64,000 nucleotides of DNA from Chitinophagaceae bacterium (GTDB taxonomy: Bacteria > Bacteroidota > Bacteroidia > Chitinophagales > Chitinophagaceae). A model generated the notes under the pieces. It did no database searches and had not been told where the DNA came from. It saw only the letters and a list, made by a program, of their open reading frames with translations. Both the position numbers and the translations under genes were made by a program. Positions within the stretch are counted from its first letter, which is position 1, and each line of letters starts with the position of its first letter. Shown here piece after piece: positions 27,493 to 35,543 of the stretch. The stretch lies in NCBI GenBank assembly GCA_019752045.1, contig JAIEMP010000007.1, forward strand, positions 310,001-374,000, in the 5' to 3' direction.

Positions 27493-28668
27493 TTATGATT
27501 TTTCCAACGCCTGTTCAATATCTGCAATAATATCATCAATATGTTCCAGCCCAACAGAGATACGCACTAAACCATCTGTTATACCTACAGCCTTTTTTTC
27601 ATCAACTGATAATTTAGAATGTGTGGTTGATGCCGGATGAGATGCAATGGTTCTGCTGTCGCCCAGATTGTTCGTCATCGATAACATCTCCAACGAATTT
27701 AAAAACCTGCGACCGCTTTCGATACCACCCTTCAATTCAAACGTAACAATACCACCACCATTACTCATTTGCTTTTTTGCAATGTCGTATTGGGGATGCG
27801 AGGGAAGAAACGGATATTTTACGGAGTTGAGTTTTGGATTTCCTTCCAGGCGTTGTGCAAGTTTTAATGCATTCTCTGCATGCTTGTCCATACGGATGAA
27901 TAATGTTTCCAAACTCTTGGTTAATACCCAAGCGTTAAACGGACTCAATGAAGGGCCTGTGTTACGCACAAACAAATACAGTTCATGAATCATTTCTTTA
28001 TTGCCTACTACTACTCCACCTAACACTCTACCCTGTCCATCAATAAACTTTGTTGCTGAATGCAATACCAGATCAGCTCCGAATTTAATCGGTTGCTGAA
28101 CTGCAGGTGTTGCAAAACAGTTATCCACTACAAACAGGATATTATGCTTCTTACAAATAGCTGCTACGTATTCCAAGTCGATGATATCAAGCCCCGGGTT
28201 TGAAGGTGTTTCAACATACAACAACTTTGTGTTGGGTTTGATCAACGCTTCAATGGTTTCCGGTGCATTCATATCAAAGTAACTCGATTCAAAACCCCAC
28301 TTGGGTAAATATTTTGTAAGTATCGTATGGGTTGAACCAAATACTGCCGATGCAGAAATGATATGATCACCTTTATTTAAAAATGTCATGAAGGTTGAAA
28401 ACACTGCCGCCATACCTGTGCCTGTTGCAATACCATCTTCAGCACCTTCCAATGCTGCTATCTTATCAACAAATTCATCAACAGTTGGATTTGAAAAACG
28501 GGAATAGATATTTACATCCAGGCTGTCATCTGAAAAAGCAGCCGCCATATCTTCCGCACTATCGTACACAAAACTGCTGGTTAAAAATAAAGGAGTGCTG
28601 TGCTCTTTTTCGTTGGTACGATTCATTTGTAAACGGATAGCATCCGTTTCCGGTTTGTACTTACTCAT
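27493..28668 (-). CDS. metZ: Cys/Met metabolism PLP enzyme, MetZ-like (O-succinyl/acetylhomoserine sulfhydrylase)
   Basis: A 391-residue PLP enzyme of the gamma family. It has SRFSNPTVDEFVDKIAALEGAEDGIATGTGMAA, the LLYVETPSNPGLDIIDL strand, VVDNCFATPAVQQP, the PLP lysine in LHSATKFIDGQGRVLGG and SHPASTTHSKLS near the C-terminus. It is a paralog of the metY product at 41319 but belongs to the shorter MetZ/MetB branch. It could form homocysteine directly from sulfide, or act as cystathionine gamma-synthase or lyase; sequence alone does not decide. It lies downstream of the sulfate block on the same strand, 150 bases after the fusion gene, and probably has its own promoter: a TAACTTCG box, one mismatch from consensus, lies about 28 bases upstream. 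Confidence 0.85.
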   Translation of the reverse strand: MSKYKPETDAIRLQMNRTNEKEHSTPLFLTSSFVYDSAEDMAAAFSDDSLDVNIYSRFSNPTVDEFVDKIAALEGAEDGIATGTGMAAVFSTFMTFLNKGDHIISASAVFGSTHTILTKYLPKWGFESSYFDMNAPETIEALIKPNTKLLYVETPSNPGLDIIDLEYVAAICKKHNILFVVDNCFATPAVQQPIKFGADLVLHSATKFIDGQGRVLGGVVVGNKEMIHELYLFVRNTGPSLSPFNAWVLTKSLETLFIRMDKHAENALKLAQRLEGNPKLNSVKYPFLPSHPQYDIAKKQMSNGGGIVTFELKGGIESGRRFLNSLEMLSMTNNLGDSRTIASHPASTTHSKLSVDEKKAVGITDGLVRISVGLEHIDDIIADIEQALEKS

Positions 28669-28818
28669 AATATATTATATCGCTGAATGAGCTGCGAAGT
28701 TACGGGGAAAGCATTTGCAGGAACCAGAAAGCAAATGTGAAATCAATTGTTTTGACCGAATCATTACGAACGAACGGTTGCACATTATTAAAGAACAACT
28801 GTATAATGCTTAGGTCTA

Positions 28819-30312
28819 TCAGATCACTTTTACCAGGATTCGTATGCTCCAGATAATTACGAGAATGCCTAAGAGGATAAAAGCCGTTTTCTTTGGCATT
28901 TTACCAGCCAGCTTCGCAGCAATGGGTGCAGCAACAAAACCACCAATCATTAATGCAAAAATTACCTGCCAATGACTTACACCCAGCAACGTAAAGAACG
29001 TAAACGCACTGGCCAGCGTCACAAAAAACTCGGTTAAACTTACAGAACCAATTACATATTTTGGACTGCGGCCTTTGTTGATGAGTGTTGTTGTTACTAA
29101 CGGTCCCCAGCCACCGCCCCCAAAAGAATCGAGAAAACCGCCGGCACCCGCAAGTGCACTGTACCGCTTAAATTTTTTCTGCTGCCGCTGTTCTCTGAAA
29201 GCATTTAATAGAAACTTCACACCAAGAAATAAGGTATAACAGGCCAGCAAAGCACGCAGCCATTCAGCATCTGCATTACCCAGCCATGTAAGTAATATTG
29301 CACCTAAGATGGCTCCGATAACTCCCGGTATCACCAATGCTTTGAATAATTTTTTGTTGACGTTCCCAAATTTGTAGTGACTGTAACCCGAAGCAGCACT
29401 TGAAAACACTTCCGCCGTATGTACGCTTCCGCTAATTGTTGCAGGACTTACACCCACCGAAAGTAACACTGTGGCACTGGTTACACCGTAACCCATTCCT
29501 AACGCTCCATCCACTAACTGTGCAAGAAACCCTGCCAGCACCAGCCAATGAAAATTCTTATCCAACGTTTGATACCATGCAATTGTATCGTTTGTAATTT
29601 CACGGAAAGGGATATACGAAAAAATAAAATGACCGATCAGCATGAATGCAAATGCAATCAAGGAATAGGTAGCAATCTTTTTCCATTTCCTTTCTGTACC
29701 CACACGATCATTCTCTACCAGCACTTTTGTAATGGAGTTGAGCTTTTTTACTTTGTACTCAAAATTTCCATTCAGTTTATTACGAACTTTGTGGAGATTT
29801 TCAATGACATCATCCAACTCATCGGGCAACGCTTCGTTTAATACTTCTTTAATTCGCTTGGCTGCAGTGGGAGATTTGCCATTTGTTGAAATGGCTACTT
29901 TCAGATTTCCTTTCTGAACAATACTGCCCAGATAAAAATCGCAGAGGTCAGGCGTATCAGCTACATTCACTAATAATCCTTTTGTTTTCGCAAGTATCCT
30001 TACTTCTTCATGTAGTTTCCGATCATCTGTAGCAAGTATAACAAGATCTTTATTTTCTAAATCCGTTTCTTCAAATGGTTTTTGTACAATTTCACAGGAT
30101 GCATGTTTCCAAACCAAGCGACGCACTTCTTCTTTCACCACGGGCGCCACAATTGTTACAGCAGCATTAGGAGAGTTTGCCAATAAGGAATGTAGTTTTT
30201 CTAAGCCAACATTTCCGGCACCAACCAAAAGCACACGTAACTCTTCCAGTTTTAAAAAAACCGGATATAAGTTATTTTTTACAGTAACCGGGTTAGTTGT
30301 TTCCATTTGCAT
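28819..30312 (-). CDS. Siroheme synthase (CysG N-terminal) fused to TauE/SafE (TSUP) transporter
   Basis: A 497-residue two-part protein. Residues about 12-205 are a precorrin-2 dehydrogenase/sirohydrochlorin ferrochelatase: NLYPVFLKLEELRVLLVGAG, GNVGLEKL (NAD site), VILATDDRKLHEEV, and AISTNGKSPTAAKRIKE with the conserved Ser/Lys region. From about 225 on there are some eight membrane helices of the TSUP family, with GFLAQLVDGALGMGYGVTSATVLLSVGVSPATISGSVHTAEVFSS and GAGGFLDSFGGGGWGPLVTTTLI. It would finish siroheme for CysI from the precorrin-2 made by CobA and, by inference, move a sulfur compound such as sulfite or sulfate. ATG 30312 (or 30306) overlaps the end of the DUF2490 gene. It is the last gene of the sulfate operon. 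Confidence 0.9.
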   Translation of the reverse strand: MQMETTNPVTVKNNLYPVFLKLEELRVLLVGAGNVGLEKLHSLLANSPNAAVTIVAPVVKEEVRRLVWKHASCEIVQKPFEETDLENKDLVILATDDRKLHEEVRILAKTKGLLVNVADTPDLCDFYLGSIVQKGNLKVAISTNGKSPTAAKRIKEVLNEALPDELDDVIENLHKVRNKLNGNFEYKVKKLNSITKVLVENDRVGTERKWKKIATYSLIAFAFMLIGHFIFSYIPFREITNDTIAWYQTLDKNFHWLVLAGFLAQLVDGALGMGYGVTSATVLLSVGVSPATISGSVHTAEVFSSAASGYSHYKFGNVNKKLFKALVIPGVIGAILGAILLTWLGNADAEWLRALLACYTLFLGVKFLLNAFREQRQQKKFKRYSALAGAGGFLDSFGGGGWGPLVTTTLINKGRSPKYVIGSVSLTEFFVTLASAFTFFTLLGVSHWQVIFALMIGGFVAAPIAAKLAGKMPKKTAFILLGILVIIWSIRILVKVI

Positions 30313-30976
30313 CAAAGCTTTTTTGAAATGAAAGTGTAAAAATATGTTGCGAAGATACTGTTCTGTATAACCACATATATCCTGCCTGTACCTGCATCTG
30401 GCCCGGCAAGCTTTTGCCAACAGAAAACATCAACCTGTTTTGATTCAATCGAAATTGATTATTCGCTGCCTGTTGCATATACTCATCAGCCAGTTGCGCA
30501 AACCAGTCCTTCTTCAGTTTTTGTGTGAGAGCTGAACGTATTCGAAACCGCACAGCTGTATAAGCAGCTTTCGTTTCTACTGTTTCGAAAAAACGTTCTT
30601 CCAATCGAAATCGGTTTTGCAATATTGTTGTTGCTGAAAGATTGCTTTGATGAACCAACTCCTGCCATAATCTGTTTTCCTGTCCAAATTCAGAATCATT
30701 ATTATTATAACTTACACGTGTTAAAAACAACGCAGCTCCTGCCGCTGTATTCCAATGTTTATGAATTGAATACCGTATACCTGTTCGATACAAATATTGA
30801 TGTGGTAACAAACTAATTCCATTTGTACGATAGCCGGCATCGTTATGCCATTGCCAATTATTTTGCTTTCCGAAATTGACAGGCACTGTTACTGAAAACC
30901 ATAATTCAGATGGAGGCTCCTGTGCAGATGCAGCTGCGCAAAGGAAAAAAACAAGTATGGTTAAAAACAGCTTCAA
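30293..30976 (-). CDS. DUF2490 family outer-membrane protein
   Basis: A 227-residue exported protein. The signal peptide MKLFLTILVFFLCAAASAQ is followed by EPPSELWFSVTVPVNFGKQNNWQWHNDAGYRT and repeated amphipathic strands (LYRTGIRYSIHKHWNTAAGAALFL, FRLEERFFE, FRIRSALTQKL, FRLNQNRLMFSVGK, MQVQAGYMWLYR, HIFTLSFQKSF), the DUF2490 barrel pattern. Function unknown. It sits inside the sulfate operon, one base after cysI and overlapping the siroheme/TSUP gene by about 20 bases, so it is co-translated. An outer-membrane pore serving the TSUP transporter is a possible role. Confidence 0.85.
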   Translation of the reverse strand: MKLFLTILVFFLCAAASAQEPPSELWFSVTVPVNFGKQNNWQWHNDAGYRTNGISLLPHQYLYRTGIRYSIHKHWNTAAGAALFLTRVSYNNNDSEFGQENRLWQELVHQSNLSATTILQNRFRLEERFFETVETKAAYTAVRFRIRSALTQKLKKDWFAQLADEYMQQAANNQFRLNQNRLMFSVGKSLPGQMQVQAGYMWLYRTVSSQHIFTLSFQKSFDANGNN

Positions 30977-30977
30977 C

Positions 30978-32660
30978 TTAATTCAATATCCATTTACGTT
31001 GTGAAAAATCGCCAAATGTTTCGCCGCTGTTCCGCTCTTTGGAATACACTTCAAACAACTCATCGAGTGCTGTAAGAATTTCTGCTTCGTTTAAGCTGTC
31101 TTTATATTTTGTATTCAAGCGCTCACCTTCTCTGTCGCCACCGATATGTAAGTTGTATTGTCCATAAGCCGTACCCACAAATCCGATCTCTGCTGCAGGT
31201 GAACGTCCACAACCATTGGGGCAACCAGTCATACGCAGAATAATTTCATCATCCTGCAAACCATGCTTTGTCAATATTGGCTCGATCTTATCGATCAACG
31301 TTGGCAAATAACGTTGTGCTTCTGCCAAAGCTAACGGACAAGTATTGAACGCCACACATGCAATTGCATTCTTACGAAGTGCACCGGCATTTGCAGTATG
31401 TTCATCCAGTTTAAATTCTTTCAATAATTTTTCAATGGCTGGTTTATCTGCTTCCAGCACATCTGCAATGATCACATTCTGGTTGCCTGTAAACCGGAAA
31501 TTTGTTTTTCCTGTTTTTGCAATTTCCAGTAATGCTGTTTTCATGGCAACCTGTTCATCATCAAACACACGGCCATTTTCTACAAACAGTGTGAAATACC
31601 ATTTGCCTTGATGATTTTTTTTCCAGCCATAATGATCTTTGCGTGAAGTGAAGCTGTAAGGTTTTATTTCACCAAGCTTAAAACCACAACGCTTTTCCAG
31701 TTCTTCTTTTAGTCCTTCAACTGTCAAGCGATCAATGGTATATTTCAAACGGGCAAGTTTGCGATCAGCTCTGTTTCCATAATCACGTTGAATAGTGATC
31801 ACTTCATACACTGCTTTCAATGTTTGCTCAACAGTAACAAAACCTAATACAGTTGCTAAACGTGCATAGGTATTGGGGTTACCATGTGTTGAACTTAAAC
31901 CACCACCCGCAGCAATATTGAAACCAATGAGTTTATTATTTTCAATTACAGCGATCAATCCCACGTCATTTGTCAAAACATCCACATCATTGTTCGGCGG
32001 TATTGCAATACCGATCTTGAACTTACGTGGTAAGTAACGTTCTTGATACAATGGATCATCCTCTGTCTTCTCTGCCAGTTTTTCTTCATCGAGCCATATT
32101 TCGTAATACGATCTTGTTTTTGGCAATGCCATTACACTGATCTTATCGGCAAACGCAAATACTTCTTCGTGAATTTCTGATTCGTTCGGATGTGCGCTGC
32201 AGGTAACGTTACGATTTACATCACCACAAGCTGCAATTGAATCCAACTTCGCAAGATTAAAATCAGCAATAGTTGGTTTGATGTGTGATTTTAAAATACC
32301 ATGCAATTGCACCGTTTGTCGTGTAGTGATTTTAATGGTGCCGGTTGAATGTTCGCCTGCAACTTCATGCAGCGCCACCCATTGCTCAGGTGATAAAAAA
32401 CCACCAGGCAAACGCAAACGGATCATGTACGAAAACAACCATTCTAATTTCTTTGCTGTGCGCTCTTCTCTCCTGTCACGATCATCCTGCTGGTACATGC
32501 CATGAAACTTGATCAACGATTGATCATCTTCATACAACGCACCGGTAAGTTGGTTCGTCAAACTTTCTTTCAACGTGCCACGCAAACCATCACTTGCAGT
32601 TTTGATTCGCTCAACAGGTGAAAGGTTCACCTTCTCTTTATTTTTTTCTTGGTCTGCCAT
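30978..32660 (-). CDS. cysI: Assimilatory sulfite reductase hemoprotein
   Basis: Reduces sulfite to sulfide with six electrons at a coupled siroheme/4Fe-4S centre. The 560 residues match the CysI family: two ferredoxin-like and two siroheme domains. The cluster-binding cysteines are visible as CVAFNTC (C-X5-C) and CPNGC (C-X3-C) near residues 440-490, with CGDVNRNVTCSAHP and the IKITTRQTVQLHGI strand upstream. Electrons should come from the flavoprotein 230 bases upstream. The gap between the two genes holds two palindromic repeats, so co-transcription is likely but not tight. The gene itself ends one base before the DUF2490 gene start. The alternative, an assimilatory nitrite reductase, is unlikely given the neighbours. 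Confidence 0.95.
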   Translation of the reverse strand: MADQEKNKEKVNLSPVERIKTASDGLRGTLKESLTNQLTGALYEDDQSLIKFHGMYQQDDRDRREERTAKKLEWLFSYMIRLRLPGGFLSPEQWVALHEVAGEHSTGTIKITTRQTVQLHGILKSHIKPTIADFNLAKLDSIAACGDVNRNVTCSAHPNESEIHEEVFAFADKISVMALPKTRSYYEIWLDEEKLAEKTEDDPLYQERYLPRKFKIGIAIPPNNDVDVLTNDVGLIAVIENNKLIGFNIAAGGGLSSTHGNPNTYARLATVLGFVTVEQTLKAVYEVITIQRDYGNRADRKLARLKYTIDRLTVEGLKEELEKRCGFKLGEIKPYSFTSRKDHYGWKKNHQGKWYFTLFVENGRVFDDEQVAMKTALLEIAKTGKTNFRFTGNQNVIIADVLEADKPAIEKLLKEFKLDEHTANAGALRKNAIACVAFNTCPLALAEAQRYLPTLIDKIEPILTKHGLQDDEIILRMTGCPNGCGRSPAAEIGFVGTAYGQYNLHIGGDREGERLNTKYKDSLNEAEILTALDELFEVYSKERNSGETFGDFSQRKWILN

Positions 32661-32744
32661 TTCGTATATAACTTCCTTCAGTTTTATTTTGTTATGTGCT
32701 TTTGTTTTTCATGGAACTTAGACCCACCCCTTTTATCATTCACT

Positions 32745-32885
32745 CATGGTAAAATCTTGCCACCCCTCCAAGGAGGGGATAGACACTCCGCTCATTTGCA
32801 ATTTTAAAATATACAATTACTAGCGACATTTTGTAAAGCAAGGGCTGTGTGTTGGTGGCCTTCCCTACGGGGGAAGGTCGGGATG
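32745..32885. repeat. Intergenic palindromic repeats between cysJ and cysI
   Basis: CCCCTCC (32763-32769) AA GGAGGGG (32772-32778) is a perfect palindrome. A second module starts with GCAAGGGCTGTG (32838-32849) and contains CCTTCCC (32859-32865) TACGG GGGAAGG (32871-32877), then a GGGATGGGGCTTC end that runs to the cysJ stop. No gene is seen. Confidence 0.75.
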
Positions 32886-32891
32886 GGGCTT

Positions 32892-34610
32892 CTAATACAC
32901 ATCCTTTTCATATCTGCCTTCTTTCTTCAATTGTTCCAGGTATTGATGCGCTTCTTCATTTGTTTTCTTTCCATGCTCTTCAATGATCTGTAATAATGTA
33001 TGCTCCACATCTTTACTCATCGGATCTTTTGTTCCGCTGATATAAACAGAAGCACCGCCATCGATCCATTGAAAAAACTCGCCGGCCTTTTCTTTGATGC
33101 GTTGTTGCACATATACTTTCTCCTGTTGATCTCTTGAAAAAGCAAGACTGATATTCGTCAACACACCTGTCTCTACGTAATTCTGCATTTCTGTTTGATA
33201 AAGGAAGTCAGTAGTAAAATGTTGTTCACCAAAGAAAAACCAGTTTCGTCCGCTTGCACCTGTTGCATCTCTTTCTGCAAGAAATGAGCGAAACGGAGCA
33301 ACACCTGTACCCGGGCCAATCATGATCACATCTTTATCAGCAGCAGGTAATTTAAAATTCTTATCCTTGTGCACATAGAAAGTAATGGGCGAACCTACCG
33401 GTAAATCACCAAGAAATTCACTGCACAAACCATAATGCTGTTCATCCTGCGATAAAAATGCATTCTTCGCTACAGTGATATGAATTTCATTTTCTCCATG
33501 TGCTGCAGGTGAAGAAGACACCGAATACAAACGGGGAGCGATCGGCATCAATATTTTTACCACATCTTCAAACTGATCGGCATCTTTTACAGGATAGATA
33601 CGCAGAAGATCAACAAGATCCATCCTTGTGTCAGGAATTTCCTGTTGTGTAAGCGTTGCGTATTTTTTAATGGTTGATGTTAACAGGTAGCAGATGTTCA
33701 GATGATGCAACAACAACTCTTTCACAGTGCCTTCTGCTTTTGCAGTTACAATTACTTTATCTGCTGCAATACCTGTAAGTGACAAAATACGATCTACTAC
33801 ATCGGTTCTGTTGTTGGGAACAATACCGATGGTATCTCCCGGTTCATAAGCGATCACTTCATCTGTTCCTATTTCAATATGATAGGTCGCTTTCTTCGAT
33901 CCACGATCATTTAAATTAATATTGGTAAGAATAGTACCGTGGTAGTGTTTTTTTCCGGTTGCTTTTTTCGTAGCGGGTGCAGGTTCAGCAGCAGGAGGAG
34001 CAACTGCAGTTTGATTTTCTACCACCTGCAATACTTTATTAAACCATGTCTGTGCGTCCTCTTCATAATCCACATCACATTTTTGCAAAGGCACTAATTG
34101 TTTAGCACCAAACTTCAACAATTGAGTATCTACATCTTCCCCTGTTTTGCAAAACATCGGGTAAGAAGTATCGCCCAATGCCAATACACTGAATTTTAAA
34201 TTAGGGAGCGACAGTTCGTTTTCAAGAATATAATCGTAAAATTTCTTTGCAGGAATTGGCGGTTCGCCTTCACCCTGTGTGCTGATCACCACAAAAAAGA
34301 ATTCCTCTTTTGGAAGATCAGTAACACGGTATTGGCTCAGATCAGCAAGCTTTACAATGACGCCATGTTTTTTTCCTGCTGCTGCTAACTGTGTTGCGAG
34401 TTTTTTTGAGTTGCCTGTTTCAGTACCAAAAGCAAGTGTGATTTTTTTTGTTGACACTGCTTTATGATCCTGCCCGTTTGCTTCAACATTCCCATTCAGT
34501 TTGCCATTGTTAACAAGCCCCGACAAATAACCATTCACCCAAATCAATTCTTCTTTGGAATAGCCATCAAAAAACTCGTGTAATTTTTTTAATCGTAAAT
34601 CGCCAATCAT
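32892..34610 (-). CDS. cysJ: Sulfite reductase flavoprotein (diflavin reductase)
   Basis: A 572-residue NADPH-FAD-FMN reductase that feeds electrons to CysI. The flavodoxin domain (about 50-195) has AFGTETGNSKKLATQLA and STQGEGEPPIPAKKFYDYI. The FAD/ferredoxin-reductase domain (about 220-440) has the RLYSVSSSP flavin motif and GLCSEFLGDL. The NADPH module (about 430-572) has VIMIGPGTGVAPFRSFLAERDATG, NWFFFGEQH and a C-terminus with YEKDVY, as in the CysJ/P450-reductase family. A short N-terminal helical extension (about 1-45) is present. It starts eight bases after cobA and is translationally close to it. Confidence 0.95.
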   Translation of the reverse strand: MIGDLRLKKLHEFFDGYSKEELIWVNGYLSGLVNNGKLNGNVEANGQDHKAVSTKKITLAFGTETGNSKKLATQLAAAGKKHGVIVKLADLSQYRVTDLPKEEFFFVVISTQGEGEPPIPAKKFYDYILENELSLPNLKFSVLALGDTSYPMFCKTGEDVDTQLLKFGAKQLVPLQKCDVDYEEDAQTWFNKVLQVVENQTAVAPPAAEPAPATKKATGKKHYHGTILTNINLNDRGSKKATYHIEIGTDEVIAYEPGDTIGIVPNNRTDVVDRILSLTGIAADKVIVTAKAEGTVKELLLHHLNICYLLTSTIKKYATLTQQEIPDTRMDLVDLLRIYPVKDADQFEDVVKILMPIAPRLYSVSSSPAAHGENEIHITVAKNAFLSQDEQHYGLCSEFLGDLPVGSPITFYVHKDKNFKLPAADKDVIMIGPGTGVAPFRSFLAERDATGASGRNWFFFGEQHFTTDFLYQTEMQNYVETGVLTNISLAFSRDQQEKVYVQQRIKEKAGEFFQWIDGGASVYISGTKDPMSKDVEHTLLQIIEEHGKKTNEEAHQYLEQLKKEGRYEKDVY

Positions 34611-34618
34611 AAAATGCT

Positions 34619-35467
34619 TTATTTAACAGTCACTAATTCATGAAAAACAGAACCAGCTTTGCTGGCCTCGTACCAATTGAATTGTTCATGCAACTTCACC
34701 ACATCACCAATGATGACCAATGAAGGTGAACTGAATTTCTTCGTTGCAAAATCGATGGCACAATCGTTCACTGTTGTTATATGGACCTGTTGAAATTTTG
34801 TTGTAGCCTGCTCAATAACTGCAAGCGGAGTATTTGGTTTTTTTGAATGACGCAAAAGCAACTCTGCTAAACCATTCAGATTTTGTGCAGCCATGTAAAA
34901 TACCAATGTATCGGTTGATGTTGCCCATGCTTTCCATTGATCACGACTGTAAAAACTGCATGGATTAAATGTAATGAACTGAACAGCTTTGGCATAACCT
35001 CTTGCTGTTAACGGAATACCTGCATAAGCCGAAGCACCTGAAGCAGCGGTAATACCGGGAATAATTTCAAATGGAATATTTGCTTCCTGTAAACTTTCTA
35101 ATTCACCAAGCACATTACTGAAGAATGCAACATCACCACCTTTCAAACGTAAAACTGTTTTACCATTCTTTGCATGACCAACCAGCAGCTTATTAATATC
35201 TTCCTGCGCAACTGATCCATCATGATAACCTTGTTTACCAGTCATCAATACCAATGCATCAGGGCGTGCATATAAATCAGTAATCTCAGGGTTTACCAGT
35301 CGATCAACAATAATTACATCTGCTTCCACCAAACGCTGTTGCAGTTTTACAGTAATAAGGTCGGCATCGCCGGGACCTGCTCCTGCGAGGATGACGGCCC
35401 CTCCCGACCTCCCCGGAGGGGAGGAGAAGCCAGCATTAGTATTTCTATTTTGTTTTTGTAGTGACAT
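34619..35467 (-). CDS. cobA: Uroporphyrinogen-III C-methyltransferase
   Basis: Adds two SAM-derived methyls to uroporphyrinogen III to give precorrin-2, the siroheme precursor for CysI. In 282 residues the family motifs are VILAGAGPGDADLITVKLQQRL (about 24-45), GKQGYHDGSVAQEDINKLL, VLRLKGGDVAFFSNVLGELE and IPGITAASGASAYAGIPLTARG. The enzyme is a stand-alone SUMT; the other CysG half is in the TSUP fusion. The N-terminus is odd: before the normal start of the fold there are about 20 extra residues (NAGFSSPPGRSGG), encoded by a CCTCCCC/GGGGAGG palindrome at 35408-35424 that looks like an intergenic repeat captured by the reading frame. Confidence 0.95.
   Translation of the reverse strand: MSLQKQNRNTNAGFSSPPGRSGGAVILAGAGPGDADLITVKLQQRLVEADVIIVDRLVNPEITDLYARPDALVLMTGKQGYHDGSVAQEDINKLLVGHAKNGKTVLRLKGGDVAFFSNVLGELESLQEANIPFEIIPGITAASGASAYAGIPLTARGYAKAVQFITFNPCSFYSRDQWKAWATSTDTLVFYMAAQNLNGLAELLLRHSKKPNTPLAVIEQATTKFQQVHITTVNDCAIDFATKKFSSPSLVIIGDVVKLHEQFNWYEASKAGSVFHELVTVK
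35408..35424 (-). repeat. Palindrome inside the cobA 5' coding region
   Basis: CCTCCCC (35408-35414) GGA GGGGAGG (35418-35424). It encodes part of the nonconserved N-terminal PPGRSGG segment. Confidence 0.7.
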
Positions 35468-35495
35468 ATCAACTGGTTAATTCTTTCAACAATAT

Positions 35496-35512
35496 TCTAC
35501 CTGTCAGGTAGA
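35496..35512. promoter_or_regulatory. Perfect palindrome upstream of cobA
   Basis: TCTACCTG-T-CAGGTAGA is an 8-bp inverted repeat with a one-base centre. It shares twelve of seventeen positions with the palindrome at the cysD promoter (38054-38070), giving CTACYTRTCARGTAG. It may be an operator for the sulfate genes or a member of the dispersed palindrome families. Confidence 0.45.
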
Positions 35513-35543
35513 TTTATAATTCATAAAAAAATCTTTCGATTTT

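Noticed and set aside
30313-30420. N-terminal extension of the siroheme/TSUP fusion
   Set aside because: It lies inside the DUF2490 coding region in another frame, and the conserved fold starts at about residue 12 after ATG 30312.
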